Positions 1 to 5,518 of a stretch of DNA of 7,299 nucleotides are shown in pieces. Source of the DNA: Spirochaetaceae bacterium (lineage in GTDB: Bacteria; Spirochaetota; Spirochaetia; Treponematales; Breznakiellaceae); the NCBI GenBank assembly GCA_031284295.1, contig JAITAE010000182.1:1-7299 (forward strand). The letters run 5' to 3'. Made by a program: the position numbers and the translations under genes. The notes beneath the pieces were generated by a model. The model was not told the origin of the DNA, made no database searches, and saw only the letters and a program-made list of their open reading frames with translations. Numbering within the stretch: the first letter of the stretch is position 1; each line of letters opens with the position of its first letter.

Positions 1-1203
1 TTCGAAACAACTGTTGAGCGTACCGCGATTCTCGATATTATGAATCGATCGGGCTATACGCCGTCCAAATCCTTTGTGGACAAAAAAGTCGCGGAACTTC
101 CATTCTTTCAGGAGAACGGACGTTTTTCGGTGTTAAAGTACAACAAGATGGACGCCTCCGAAAGGATAAAGTTGTGGCAGGATATGCGGAACGATTTAAC
201 CGTCAACATTTACCACGATGATGCCGGCACGATAAAAATTGCCGAAGCTGAGGCTGAATTTATCGGGCGGATGGCGCTCCTTCAGCGTAAATTCCGTATG
301 GCGGCGTTTCCTTACACATTATATCCCGATAGTGAGGTTGCGGCTTACGCGAGCCGGAATACGGATATGTTCAAAACGGTGTATCTTTCTAGAATAACGG
401 TTCCCGGCGGCAAGCGTGAAGCGCAGACCATACTGGATAAAATTCTCTCCGGTGAGATAACGTTTGAGGACGCCGCCCGTACACAGTCCGGCGATGAATA
501 TGCCGACCGCGGCGGGGATACCGGTGCGCGGATGTCCTTTGAGCTTTCATCCGAGATACCGGACGCGGAACAGTGGCAGGCCGTGATCAACCTGCCCAAG
601 GATAATATGAGCGAGGCGCTGGAACTGTCCTCCGGCGGGGTTATTTTCCGCGCAAACGAGATGTCCCGCCCGCCCAACCTGCAAGATTCTGAGACTCTAG
701 GCAAGGTACGCGGGTTTTTGATGAGCAGTGAACGCGGCGTTATTGAGGATTGGCTTATCACACAGGCCGAAAACTTCGCTCAGCGGGCGCGTACGGTAGG
801 TTTTACCGGCGCGGCGGTGGAAGCCAGCCTGGAGACGCATGAATTCGGCCCTCTTCCCGTAAATTATGGCGACAGTCCGCTGTTCACAAGCCTCAATTCA
901 TTCCAGGCGCCCGGTTTGCGGGACGCCGTTTCCGATGAAAATTTCTGGCGCGCCGCGTTTTCCACACCTGTAGGCGAACCTTCACGCCCAGTAGTGCTGA
1001 GCGGCGGCGGGGACAACATCGTCGTCCTGTATCCAGGCGAGGAACTCCCGGACGAAAGCGGCGCGGCGGAAAACAGCAAGACTACGTACTCTTCCTGGTG
1101 GGCAGAAAACGAGACCCTGCGGAGCATCGCAGGCGCGATTCTGGTAAGCGATAAGTTTAATGATAATTTCATCAACACGTACTTTCGCCTGTTTTCCAAC
1201 TAG
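1..1203 (+). CDS. Parvulin-type peptidyl-prolyl cis-trans isomerase / SurA-PpiD-like chaperone, 3' part
   Basis: This is the C-terminal 400 residues of a gene that begins before the window: the frame is open from base 1, so the ATG at 40 is probably internal. Codons about 30-75 (AELPFFQENGRFSVLKY and what follows) resemble the N-terminal chaperone region of PpiD/SurA proteins. Codons about 123-222 look like a PpiC/parvulin rotamase domain, with an ILSGEITFEDAART segment, a GGDTGARM turn and a late SGGVIFRANE strand. About 180 further residues follow without a motif I recognise. Family members act in the periplasm or on the outer face of the inner membrane, helping exported proteins fold. The signal peptide or membrane anchor would lie upstream and cannot be seen. 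Whether the rotamase site is active cannot be judged by eye. It ends at TAG 1201-1203 and a terminator follows, so it is probably transcribed separately from the next gene. PPIase family is fairly sure; the PpiD/SurA subtype is tentative. Confidence 0.75.
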   Translation, partial: FETTVERTAILDIMNRSGYTPSKSFVDKKVAELPFFQENGRFSVLKYNKMDASERIKLWQDMRNDLTVNIYHDDAGTIKIAEAEAEFIGRMALLQRKFRMAAFPYTLYPDSEVAAYASRNTDMFKTVYLSRITVPGGKREAQTILDKILSGEITFEDAARTQSGDEYADRGGDTGARMSFELSSEIPDAEQWQAVINLPKDNMSEALELSSGGVIFRANEMSRPPNLQDSETLGKVRGFLMSSERGVIEDWLITQAENFAQRARTVGFTGAAVEASLETHEFGPLPVNYGDSPLFTSLNSFQAPGLRDAVSDENFWRAAFSTPVGEPSRPVVLSGGGDNIVVLYPGEELPDESGAAENSKTTYSSWWAENETLRSIAGAILVSDKFNDNFINTYFRLFSN

Positions 1204-1234
1204 CAGTTTGGTATGCTTCGTGCATAGTACCTTC

Positions 1235-1260
1235 AAAAATCGATTGGAAGTCGATTTTTT
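1235..1260 (+). terminator. Intrinsic terminator after the isomerase gene
   Basis: A perfect 9-bp stem, AAAAATCGA (1235-1243) with TCGATTTTT (1251-1259), has a 7-base loop and ends in a run of six T. It lies 31 bases after the stop codon. The A-run on the left arm means it might also work for transcripts on the opposite strand, but no gene is seen there. Confidence 0.7.
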
Positions 1261-1469
1261 ACCCCGCAAACCGCCAAAGCAGTCCATAAACCGGAATTTT
1301 TGTATGTATGCGCAAAAAATCCACCAAGTGCTACAGACTGCCGGTACGCTTTTATGGGCGCATCCCCGCCGCCGGGCGGGGCCGGGCTTTCCGCTATAAT
1401 AAGGCCGCATGGCGCTATGCGCTCATGCGTCCTTATTCCGCTTCAATCCCTTGCGCGTGATTTGACCTG
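1261..1469. other. Intergenic region without a gene, carrying inverted repeats
   Basis: I see no convincing gene here; short open frames on both strands lack ribosome sites and recognisable sequence. The stretch holds a GC-rich hairpin (CCCCGCC 1364-1370 with GGCGGGG 1375-1381, loop GCCG) and, directly after it, a longer inverted repeat at 1398-1437. A TATAAT hexamer lies at 1395-1400 but has no recognisable -35 box at the usual spacing. The promoter of the following gene is therefore not firmly identified. Confidence 0.5.
1398..1437. repeat. Long imperfect inverted repeat upstream of the MptE-like gene
   Basis: AATAAGGCCGCATG (1398-1411) pairs with CATGCGTCCTTATT (1424-1437) at 13 of 14 positions. 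The inner GCGC (1412-1415) and GCGC (1419-1422) continue the stem around a TAT loop, with one bulged T at 1423. The result is about 17 pairs. It overlaps the TATAAT at 1395-1400 and ends 32 bases before the start codon. It could be an operator, an RNA leader hairpin or a mobile palindromic element; the sequence alone does not decide. Confidence 0.6.
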
Positions 1470-3119
1470 ATGTGTACCCCGCAAACAGCAAATGAACCCG
1501 GCGAGCAGCCCAGACTGGAACAGGCGCGGCGGGGTTTTACTGTTTACTACCGGGGCAAGGCGCTGCTGTCACGTATAGACCCGCTACGGCAGGCTGAACG
1601 CGCCGTGGAAGCGTCCCTGCCGCTTGCGGCAGGGACGCTGTACCTGCTGCCGTCCCCGCTGTTGGGCTACGGCATACCGCTCATCATGCGAAATTTGCCA
1701 TCCGATTCGGCGCTACTCTGCGTCGAAGCGGACGCGGCGCTTTACAACCTTTCAGGAGACCATATAAATAGGCTGGAAGCCGCCAAAGACGACAGGTTTT
1801 GCTTCGTAAGAACCGAAAATCCGGCGGCGCTCGCCGCGTTTGCCGGACAGAGCTGGGGGCCCCGCCATTTCAGACGAGTGAAAGAACTGCGTTTAACTGC
1901 CGGATGGCAGTTAAACGCGGGCTTTTACGAGGCCGCCATCGACCTTTTGCGCCGCGCGGTCGCTACCGAATGGTCAAACGCGCTTACACTTACAAGGCTG
2001 GGACGGCGGTATATGCGTAACGCGATACGAAACCTTTGCCTGCTTGCGGAAAGGCCCGGTGTGGAGAGCCTCGATTTTGGCGGCTGCCCCGTACTCGTTC
2101 TGGGCGCGGGGCCCTCCCTTGACGGTTTCCTTGACGGCATTGAACGCCGGCCCCTACCTTCAAACTGTCGTATCCTATGCGTCGATACCGCGTTACACCC
2201 GCTCAAGGAGCGAAATATCAAGCCCGACCTTGTCGTTGCGCTGGAAGCCCAGCACTGGAATCTGCGTGACTTTTGCGGCGCGGGCGCTTGGCGTATACCT
2301 GTCGCAATGGACCTGTCCGCGCTGCCTGCCGTAAGCGGCGTTTTGGGCGGTGAAACATATTTGTTTTGGACGCGCTGGACTGAACTGAGCGTATTCGACC
2401 GCCTAGCGGCCCTTAAACTGCTGCCCGCCGAACTTCCGCCGCTTGGTTCCGTCGGCCTCAGCGCGGTAAGCCTGGCGCTAAGGCTGGGAACGGGGCCTGT
2501 TTTTACCGCCGGAATAGACTTTGCGTTTACGCTTGACAAGTACCATTGCCGCGGGAGCCCGTCGCACGGTGAAATTCTGAAAAAGCATACGCGCTTTGGC
2601 GGCATGTACCCGACGGCGGCGGCAATGCGGGGGCGCGCCGCGGGCGATGGCGCGTACAGCGACCCGGCCATGGATAACTACCGCCGTCTTTTCAGGCGGG
2701 AATTCGCCGGAACTGGCCGCGTGTTTGCGTTAACCGGAAACGGCCCGGCGCTCGGGGTGGAAACATTGTCCGGCGAGGCGGCGGCGCGGGCAATGGCGGC
2801 TGCCGGACGCGGCGGGAATCCCGCCGCGTCCGCGCCGTCGCCGCCTGCGGCCCGTACTTTACGCAGATTCATTGAACGGGAGAACGCGCTGCTTTACGAA
2901 CTGCTCGGCATACTGAAGGGCGGGACGGCTGCCCCCGCCGGCCGCCTGGACAGCCTGTTGGACTCGGCTTCATACCTGTGGGCTCACTTCCCCGACTGCG
3001 CCGCCCGCGGCGGCGCACACCCTCCGTCAGACGATATTATCTTCCTGAAGCGCATTCGCGCTGAAATTGAACCATTCATAAAAGTATGGGAATACGCCGT
3101 GCGCAGCTTGTTAAAGTAA
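1470..3119 (+). CDS. MptE-like (DUF115) Maf-type protein, putative flagellin glycosylation factor
   Basis: The 549-residue product carries the MptE-like/DUF115 core found in motility accessory factor (Maf) proteins. Visible parts are a beta strand and glycine-rich loop, CPVLVLGAGPSLDGF (206-220); the RILCVDTALHPLKERNIKPDLVVALEAQ region (about 234-261), which resembles the family's nucleotide-sugar binding fold; and a later SVGLSAVSLALRLGTGPVF-TAGIDFAF block (about 327-353). I see no signal peptide or membrane helix, so it should be cytoplasmic. In Campylobacter, Helicobacter and Aeromonas, Maf proteins are needed to attach nonulosonic acids to flagellin; its place just before two flagellin genes supports a similar job here, which is inference. 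The donor sugar cannot be told. An in-frame TGA at 1458-1460 limits the start to ATG 1470, although no good Shine-Dalgarno sequence precedes it. The C-terminal half is rich in Ala/Gly/Arg and highly GC-rich. Four perfect inverted repeats lie inside the gene. Confidence 0.75.
   Translation: MCTPQTANEPGEQPRLEQARRGFTVYYRGKALLSRIDPLRQAERAVEASLPLAAGTLYLLPSPLLGYGIPLIMRNLPSDSALLCVEADAALYNLSGDHINRLEAAKDDRFCFVRTENPAALAAFAGQSWGPRHFRRVKELRLTAGWQLNAGFYEAAIDLLRRAVATEWSNALTLTRLGRRYMRNAIRNLCLLAERPGVESLDFGGCPVLVLGAGPSLDGFLDGIERRPLPSNCRILCVDTALHPLKERNIKPDLVVALEAQHWNLRDFCGAGAWRIPVAMDLSALPAVSGVLGGETYLFWTRWTELSVFDRLAALKLLPAELPPLGSVGLSAVSLALRLGTGPVFTAGIDFAFTLDKYHCRGSPSHGEILKKHTRFGGMYPTAAAMRGRAAGDGAYSDPAMDNYRRLFRREFAGTGRVFALTGNGPALGVETLSGEAAARAMAAAGRGGNPAASAPSPPAARTLRRFIERENALLYELLGILKGGTAAPAGRLDSLLDSASYLWAHFPDCAARGGAHPPSDDIIFLKRIRAEIEPFIKVWEYAVRSLLK
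1610..1639. repeat. Perfect 14-bp inverted repeat inside the MptE-like gene
   Basis: AGCGTCCCTGCCGC (1610-1623) is exactly complementary to GCGGCAGGGACGCT (1626-1639) with only TT between. It codes for residues 47-57 (EASLPLAAGTL). Arms this long with so small a gap are not expected by chance in a window of this size. Confidence 0.85.
1889..1918. repeat. Perfect 13-bp inverted repeat inside the MptE-like gene
   Basis: GCGTTTAACTGCC (1889-1901) and GGCAGTTAAACGC (1906-1918) are perfect complements around a GGAT loop. The segment codes for about residues 140-150 (LRLTAGWQLNA). It shares no sequence with the other repeats. Confidence 0.85.
2804..2832. repeat. Perfect 14-bp GC-rich inverted repeat inside the MptE-like gene
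   Basis: CGGACGCGGCGGGA (2804-2817) and TCCCGCCGCGTCCG (2819-2832) are perfect complements around a single A; as a folded hairpin the loop would be three to five bases. It codes for AGRGGNPAAS (about residues 445-455), a low-complexity stretch between the core domain and the C-terminal helices. Confidence 0.85.
2997..3017. repeat. Perfect 9-bp inverted repeat inside the MptE-like gene
   Basis: TGCGCCGCC (2997-3005) pairs with GGCGGCGCA (3009-3017) around CGC. It is shorter than the other three in this gene and, given local GC content, less striking alone. Confidence 0.6.
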
Positions 3120-3139
3120 TGTATATTATTAGCCGATAT
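3112..3139 (+). promoter_or_regulatory. Sigma-28 (FliA)-type promoter for the first flagellin gene
   Basis: TAAAGTAA (3112-3119) and GCCGATAT (3132-3139) closely match the flagellar consensus TAAAGTTT and GCCGATAA. The spacing is 16 bases between TAAA and GCCG, one more than the usual 15. The -35 element overlaps the last codons and TAA stop of the MptE-like gene. The predicted transcript start near 3146 leaves a leader of about 92 bases. Confidence 0.75.
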
Positions 3140-3146
3140 TTGAAAT

Positions 3147-3176
3147 GAGCAAAGCCTAATGGGGAAGGCTGAACTC
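3147..3176 (+). promoter_or_regulatory. First leader stem-loop of the flagellin mRNA, GGA in the loop
   Basis: GAG (3147-3149) pairs with CTC (3174-3176) and AGCCT (3153-3157) with AGGCT (3166-3170), separated by a 3x3 internal loop. The apical loop AATGGGGA contains a GGA. It would begin almost exactly at the predicted transcript start. It could be an additional weak CsrA contact or simply a stabilising 5' hairpin. Confidence 0.4.
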
Positions 3177-3178
3177 AA

Positions 3179-3198
3179 AAAGGGCAAGGATGCCCTTT
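3179..3198 (+). promoter_or_regulatory. Leader hairpin with AGGA loop, candidate CsrA site 1 of first flagellin
   Basis: AAAGGGCA (3179-3186) pairs perfectly with TGCCCTTT (3191-3198) and exposes AGGA (3187-3190). The string CAAGGATG fits the known CsrA preference for an A(N)GGA motif displayed in a hairpin loop with short flanking pairs. It lies 30 bases before the Shine-Dalgarno sequence. The second flagellin leader has a hairpin with the same loop and a different stem. Confidence 0.6.
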
Positions 3199-3225
3199 AT
3201 GCGGAGCCCCAATCCGCAACAAATC

Positions 3226-3234
3226 ATGGAGGAA
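3226..3234 (+). promoter_or_regulatory. Ribosome binding site of first flagellin, overlapping a candidate CsrA site 2
   Basis: GGAGG (3228-3232) lies six bases before ATG 3239 and fixes the start. It is embedded in CATGGAGGAAG, where ATGGA is itself an A(N)GGA motif. A protein bound here would block ribosome entry, as CsrA does at the hag leader of Bacillus subtilis. Confidence 0.6.
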
Positions 3235-3238
3235 GATA

Positions 3239-4099
3239 ATGATTATCAACCACAACCTTAGCGCCATGTTCGCAGACCGATCCCTCAAAGTAACGCAGGG
3301 TGCGCTCGAGAAAAACATGGAAAAACTGTCGTCCGGTTTAAGGATTAACCGAGCGGGCGATGACGCATCAGGGCTTGCCGTTTCAGAAAAAATGCGCAGT
3401 CAAATCCGCGGCTTGAACCGCGCCTCGGCCAACGCCGCAGACGGCGTTTCTTTTATTCAAACTACAGAAGGCTATTTGCAGGAAAGCGAGGACATCCTTC
3501 AGCGTGTACGTGAACTTGCGGTCCAATCCGCTAACGGCATCTACACCGCCGAAGATCGTATGCAGATTCAGGTCGAAGTTTCCCAACTCATCGATGAAGT
3601 AGACCGGATTGCCAGCCATGCCCAGTTCAACGGGCTCAATATGCTTACCGGACGCTTTGCCCGTCAGACAGGCAATAATGTAGTTACCGGTTCCATGTGG
3701 TTTCACATCGGAGCGAACATAGACCAGCGGGAGCAAGTCTTCATCGGTACTATGACGGCGAAGGGACTCGGCATCCGTGATATCGATGACGACAGCATCC
3801 TGTCTCTCGAAAGCGCCGATTCCGCCAATCGCGCCCTAGGCACGCTCGATGAATCGATCAAGAATATCAACAAGCAGCGGGCCGACCTTGGCGCCTACCA
3901 GAACAGGCTGGAACACGCAATCCGCGGCATAGACATAGGCGCGGAAAACCTGCAAGCCGCGGAATCCCGTATCCGCGATACCAACATGGCTAACGAGATG
4001 GTCAAATACGTTACCGATCAGATACTCAGCCAGTCCGGTACCGCGATGCTTGCGCAGGCTAACCAAAGAGCGTCCTCAGTACTACAACTGCTCCAGTAA
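3239..4099 (+). CDS. flaB: Periplasmic flagellar core flagellin FlaB (first copy)
   Basis: The 286-residue product is a full-length spirochaete class B flagellin, the subunit of the filament core inside periplasmic flagella. It has no cleaved signal; family members leave through the flagellar type III export apparatus. The N-terminal D0/D1 helices start with [11 protein letters not shown] and contain the very conserved [19 protein letters not shown] region (from residue 27) and the [21 protein letters not shown] segment. The C-terminal half ends with the D1/D0 helices ([39 protein letters not shown]). The centre carries [12 protein letters not shown], a signature I associate with treponemal FlaB proteins. 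As usual for spirochaetes there is almost no variable D2/D3 domain. A sigma-28-type promoter, a leader with candidate CsrA sites and a terminator frame it as a single-gene unit. Which numbered FlaB paralogue it matches is not decided here. Confidence 0.95.
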   Translation: MIINHNLSAMFADRSLKVTQGALEKNMEKLSSGLRINRAGDDASGLAVSEKMRSQIRGLNRASANAADGVSFIQTTEGYLQESEDILQRVRELAVQSANGIYTAEDRMQIQVEVSQLIDEVDRIASHAQFNGLNMLTGRFARQTGNNVVTGSMWFHIGANIDQREQVFIGTMTAKGLGIRDIDDDSILSLESADSANRALGTLDESIKNINKQRADLGAYQNRLEHAIRGIDIGAENLQAAESRIRDTNMANEMVKYVTDQILSQSGTAMLAQANQRASSVLQLLQ

Positions 4100-4114
4100 A
4101 AAAGGCGTGGGGAC

Positions 4115-4170
4115 AATGGGAGGTAAGGACGCTACTTTGAAACAGCATCTTTATCTCCCATTCCCTTTTT
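4115..4170 (+). terminator. Intrinsic terminator after the first flagellin gene
   Basis: AATGGGAG (4115-4122) pairs with CTCCCATT (4155-4162), and the stem continues inward with G-U and Watson-Crick pairs to about 4132/4145, leaving a loop of roughly 12 bases. CCC and then five T (4166-4170) follow. The three-base gap between stem and T-run makes it somewhat imperfect. Confidence 0.7.
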
Positions 4171-4179
4171 AAAGACTAC

Positions 4180-4208
4180 TTGAATATTTTTTAAAAACGA
4201 TATACAAT
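4180..4208 (+). promoter_or_regulatory. Sigma-70-like promoter for the second flagellin gene
   Basis: TTGAAT (4180-4185) and TACAAT (4203-4208) match the housekeeping consensus at 4 and 5 of 6 positions, with the ideal 17-base spacer. Transcription would begin near 4215 and give a leader of about 234 bases. A weaker flagellar-like hint, ATCGATAA at 4229-4236, has no TAAA at the right distance. Confidence 0.5.
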
Positions 4209-4214
4209 GTTTAT

Positions 4215-4436
4215 AGGCTGTAAAAGCCATCGATAATTGATAAACACCCTCGTTGAATACTACACGGCGGATACATCAGAATAATCAATCCATCGGGAAG
4301 CCGTTGTTGACGGTTTTGCGGATTGAGTAGTCTGACGTTCCGCTTTCAGGATGCCGGTACGGCTTGGCGCGAAGACATTGCCGGAACCTGTTGCGTGTAC
4401 GATCTTAAGCTAAGGATAGCTAAAGATTACTAACAC
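4215..4436 (+). promoter_or_regulatory. Long folded 5' leader of the second flagellin, no gene
   Basis: No coding region is seen between the terminator and the second flagellin. The stretch can fold: TCAATCC (4285-4291) pairs with GGATTGA (4320-4326), and enclosed within it AAGCCGT (4298-4304) pairs with ACGGTTT (4310-4316, one G-U). Further on TTCCG (4338-4342) can pair with CGGAA (4382-4386), enclosing GCCG-GTA-CGGC (4353-4363). No riboswitch class I know fits this. The start of the leader depends on the promoter call. Confidence 0.4.
4401..4428 (+). promoter_or_regulatory. Leader hairpin with AGGA loop, candidate CsrA site 1 of second flagellin
   Basis: GATCTT (4401-4406) pairs with AAGATT (4423-4428, last pair G-U), an A-A mismatch follows, and AGCTA (4408-4412) pairs with TAGCT (4417-4421). 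The four-base loop is AGGA (4413-4416), identical to the loop in the first flagellin leader and also closed by an A-U pair, although the stem sequences differ. It lies 10 bases before the Shine-Dalgarno sequence. Confidence 0.6.
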
Positions 4437-4444
4437 ATGGAGGG
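4437..4444 (+). promoter_or_regulatory. Ribosome binding site of second flagellin, overlapping a candidate CsrA site 2
   Basis: GGAGGG (4439-4444) lies four bases before ATG 4449. The in-frame ATG at 4437 overlaps this site and cannot be the start if the site is used; the conserved MIINHNLS start at 4449 agrees. As in the first flagellin, the motif reads CATGGAGG and contains ATGGA. Confidence 0.65.
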
Positions 4445-4448
4445 TTAT

Positions 4449-5294
4449 ATGATTATTAACCACAATTTGAGCGCCATGTTTGCCAATCGTCAGCTTGGGG
4501 TTACCCAGGCCGATACGACAAAAGCAATGGAAAAGCTCAGTTCGGGTCTACGCATCAACCGCGCGGGCGATGATGCATCCGGTCTTGCGGTTTCCGAGAA
4601 GATGAGGAGCCAGATCAGGGGTCTTAACCAGGCAGAGCGCAATATTCAAAATGGCGTATCGTTCATTCAGACGACGGAAGGTTACCTTCAGGAAGCTCAG
4701 GATATTTTGCATCGCATGAGGGAATTGTCCGTACAGTCGGCTAACGGTATTTACAGCGACGAGGATCGTATGCAGATACAGGTTGAAGTTTCGGCTCTTG
4801 TAGACGAAGTCAACCGCATCGCGAGCCACGCCCAGTTCAACGGTATGAATATGCTTACCGGCGCGTTTGCTCGTGAGAGTGTTACCGGCGCAGTTATGCA
4901 GCTTCAGGTTGGCGCAAACATGGATCAGAACAAACAGATTTTCATCGGTACGATGACGGCGCAGGCCCTGGGTCTACAGTTTGATCAAGGTGGTGTCGAT
5001 CTTACGAGCCCCGAAGGCGCCAACAAGGCCATCGGTGACCTGGATAACGCACTCAAAATTGTATCCAAGCAGCGCGCGGATCTTGGTGCTTACCAGAACC
5101 GTTTTGAAACGGCGGCTATCGGTGTAGCGACGGCGGCGGAAAATCTTCAGGCAGCCGAATCCCGCATACGCGATCAGGATATGGCGTCGGGTATGGTTCA
5201 GTACACTAAGGACCAGATCCTTTCGCAGGCCGGCGTAGCGATGCTTGCCCAGGCTAACGTCAGGAATCAGTCGGTTCTTTCGTTGCTCGGCTAA
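4449..5294 (+). CDS. flaB: Periplasmic flagellar core flagellin FlaB (second, divergent copy)
   Basis: The 281-residue product is a second FlaB core flagellin. Residues 27-60, from MEKLSSGL to SQIRGLN, are identical to the first copy, and the terminal helices ([41 protein letters not shown]) are conserved. The middle differs: where the first copy has [14 protein letters not shown], this one has [15 protein letters not shown], and the segment after TMTAQALGL is shorter and unrelated ([15 protein letters not shown]). The five-residue length difference is all in this middle part, which contributes to the exposed filament surface. Transcription appears to use its own promoter and terminator. The start at 4449 is chosen over 4437 because of the ribosome site and the paralogue's N-terminus. 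Mixed FlaB filaments are normal in treponemes, so a co-polymerising or position-specific subunit is likely. Confidence 0.95.
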   Translation: MIINHNLSAMFANRQLGVTQADTTKAMEKLSSGLRINRAGDDASGLAVSEKMRSQIRGLNQAERNIQNGVSFIQTTEGYLQEAQDILHRMRELSVQSANGIYSDEDRMQIQVEVSALVDEVNRIASHAQFNGMNMLTGAFARESVTGAVMQLQVGANMDQNKQIFIGTMTAQALGLQFDQGGVDLTSPEGANKAIGDLDNALKIVSKQRADLGAYQNRFETAAIGVATAAENLQAAESRIRDQDMASGMVQYTKDQILSQAGVAMLAQANVRNQSVLSLLG

Positions 5295-5346
5295 GGCAGG
5301 TAAAACTTTTTACGGTAAGAGGCTTCTGGACGTTGTCTTTTATCAC

Positions 5347-5383
5347 AAAAGATGGGGAGGTTCGCGCGCTTCCCCATCTTTTT
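5347..5383 (+). terminator. Strong intrinsic terminator after the second flagellin gene
   Basis: A 14-bp stem (5347-5360 with 5369-5382, one G-U pair) closes an eight-base loop TTCGCGCG. The core is GATGGGGA with TCCCCATC and it ends in TTTTT (5379-5383). A further T-rich stretch CTTTTT follows. The A-run on the left arm could make it bidirectional. Confidence 0.9.
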
Positions 5384-5453
5384 CTTTTTGCAAGCTCAGG
5401 TTGACACCGGTTCCGGTTTTGCCTGGGCGCTAACAGCTTGTTGCACTTGTAGG

Positions 5454-5490
5454 TTTTTATAACTTTTTTCGTTGAAAAAAGTTATAAAAA
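5454..5490. repeat. Perfect 17-bp AT-rich inverted repeat
   Basis: TTTTTATAACTTTTTTC (5454-5470) is exactly complementary to GAAAAAAGTTATAAAAA (5474-5490) around a GTT loop. A G-T and a G-C pair can extend it outward. On neither strand does a clean T-run follow the stem, so it is not an ordinary terminator. It might be a protein-binding palindrome or a small mobile repeat. Confidence 0.85.
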
Positions 5491-5518
5491 TCATGATTAT
5501 CCGGCCTGTTGCCGGAGT

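Noticed and set aside
982..1410. 142-residue minus-strand frame and a 79-residue plus-strand frame (1160-1399) across the first gap
   Set aside because: Both overlap the end of the isomerase gene and run through its terminator hairpin; neither has a good ribosome site or a protein-like composition.
1925..2671. 248-residue open frame on the minus strand
   Set aside because: It lies wholly antisense to the MptE-like gene, is Arg/Ser-rich as expected of a GC-rich shadow frame, and has no recognisable domain.
3431..3448. 7-bp hairpin AACGCCG/CGGCGTT in the first flagellin gene
   Set aside because: It is short and falls in conserved flagellin sequence (NAADGV), so codon choice explains it adequately.
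4437..4448. ATG at 4437 as start of the second flagellin
   Set aside because: It coincides with the Shine-Dalgarno sequence and would add MEGY before the conserved MIINHNLS start shared with the first copy.
5401..5430. TTGACA at 5401-5406 as a -35 box for flaG
   Set aside because: No acceptable -10 hexamer occurs at 16-18 bases; the region there reads GGGCGC.
5245..5433. 62-residue plus-strand frame over the flagellin 3' end
   Set aside because: It overlaps the flagellin in another frame and reads through the strong terminator; no support as a gene.
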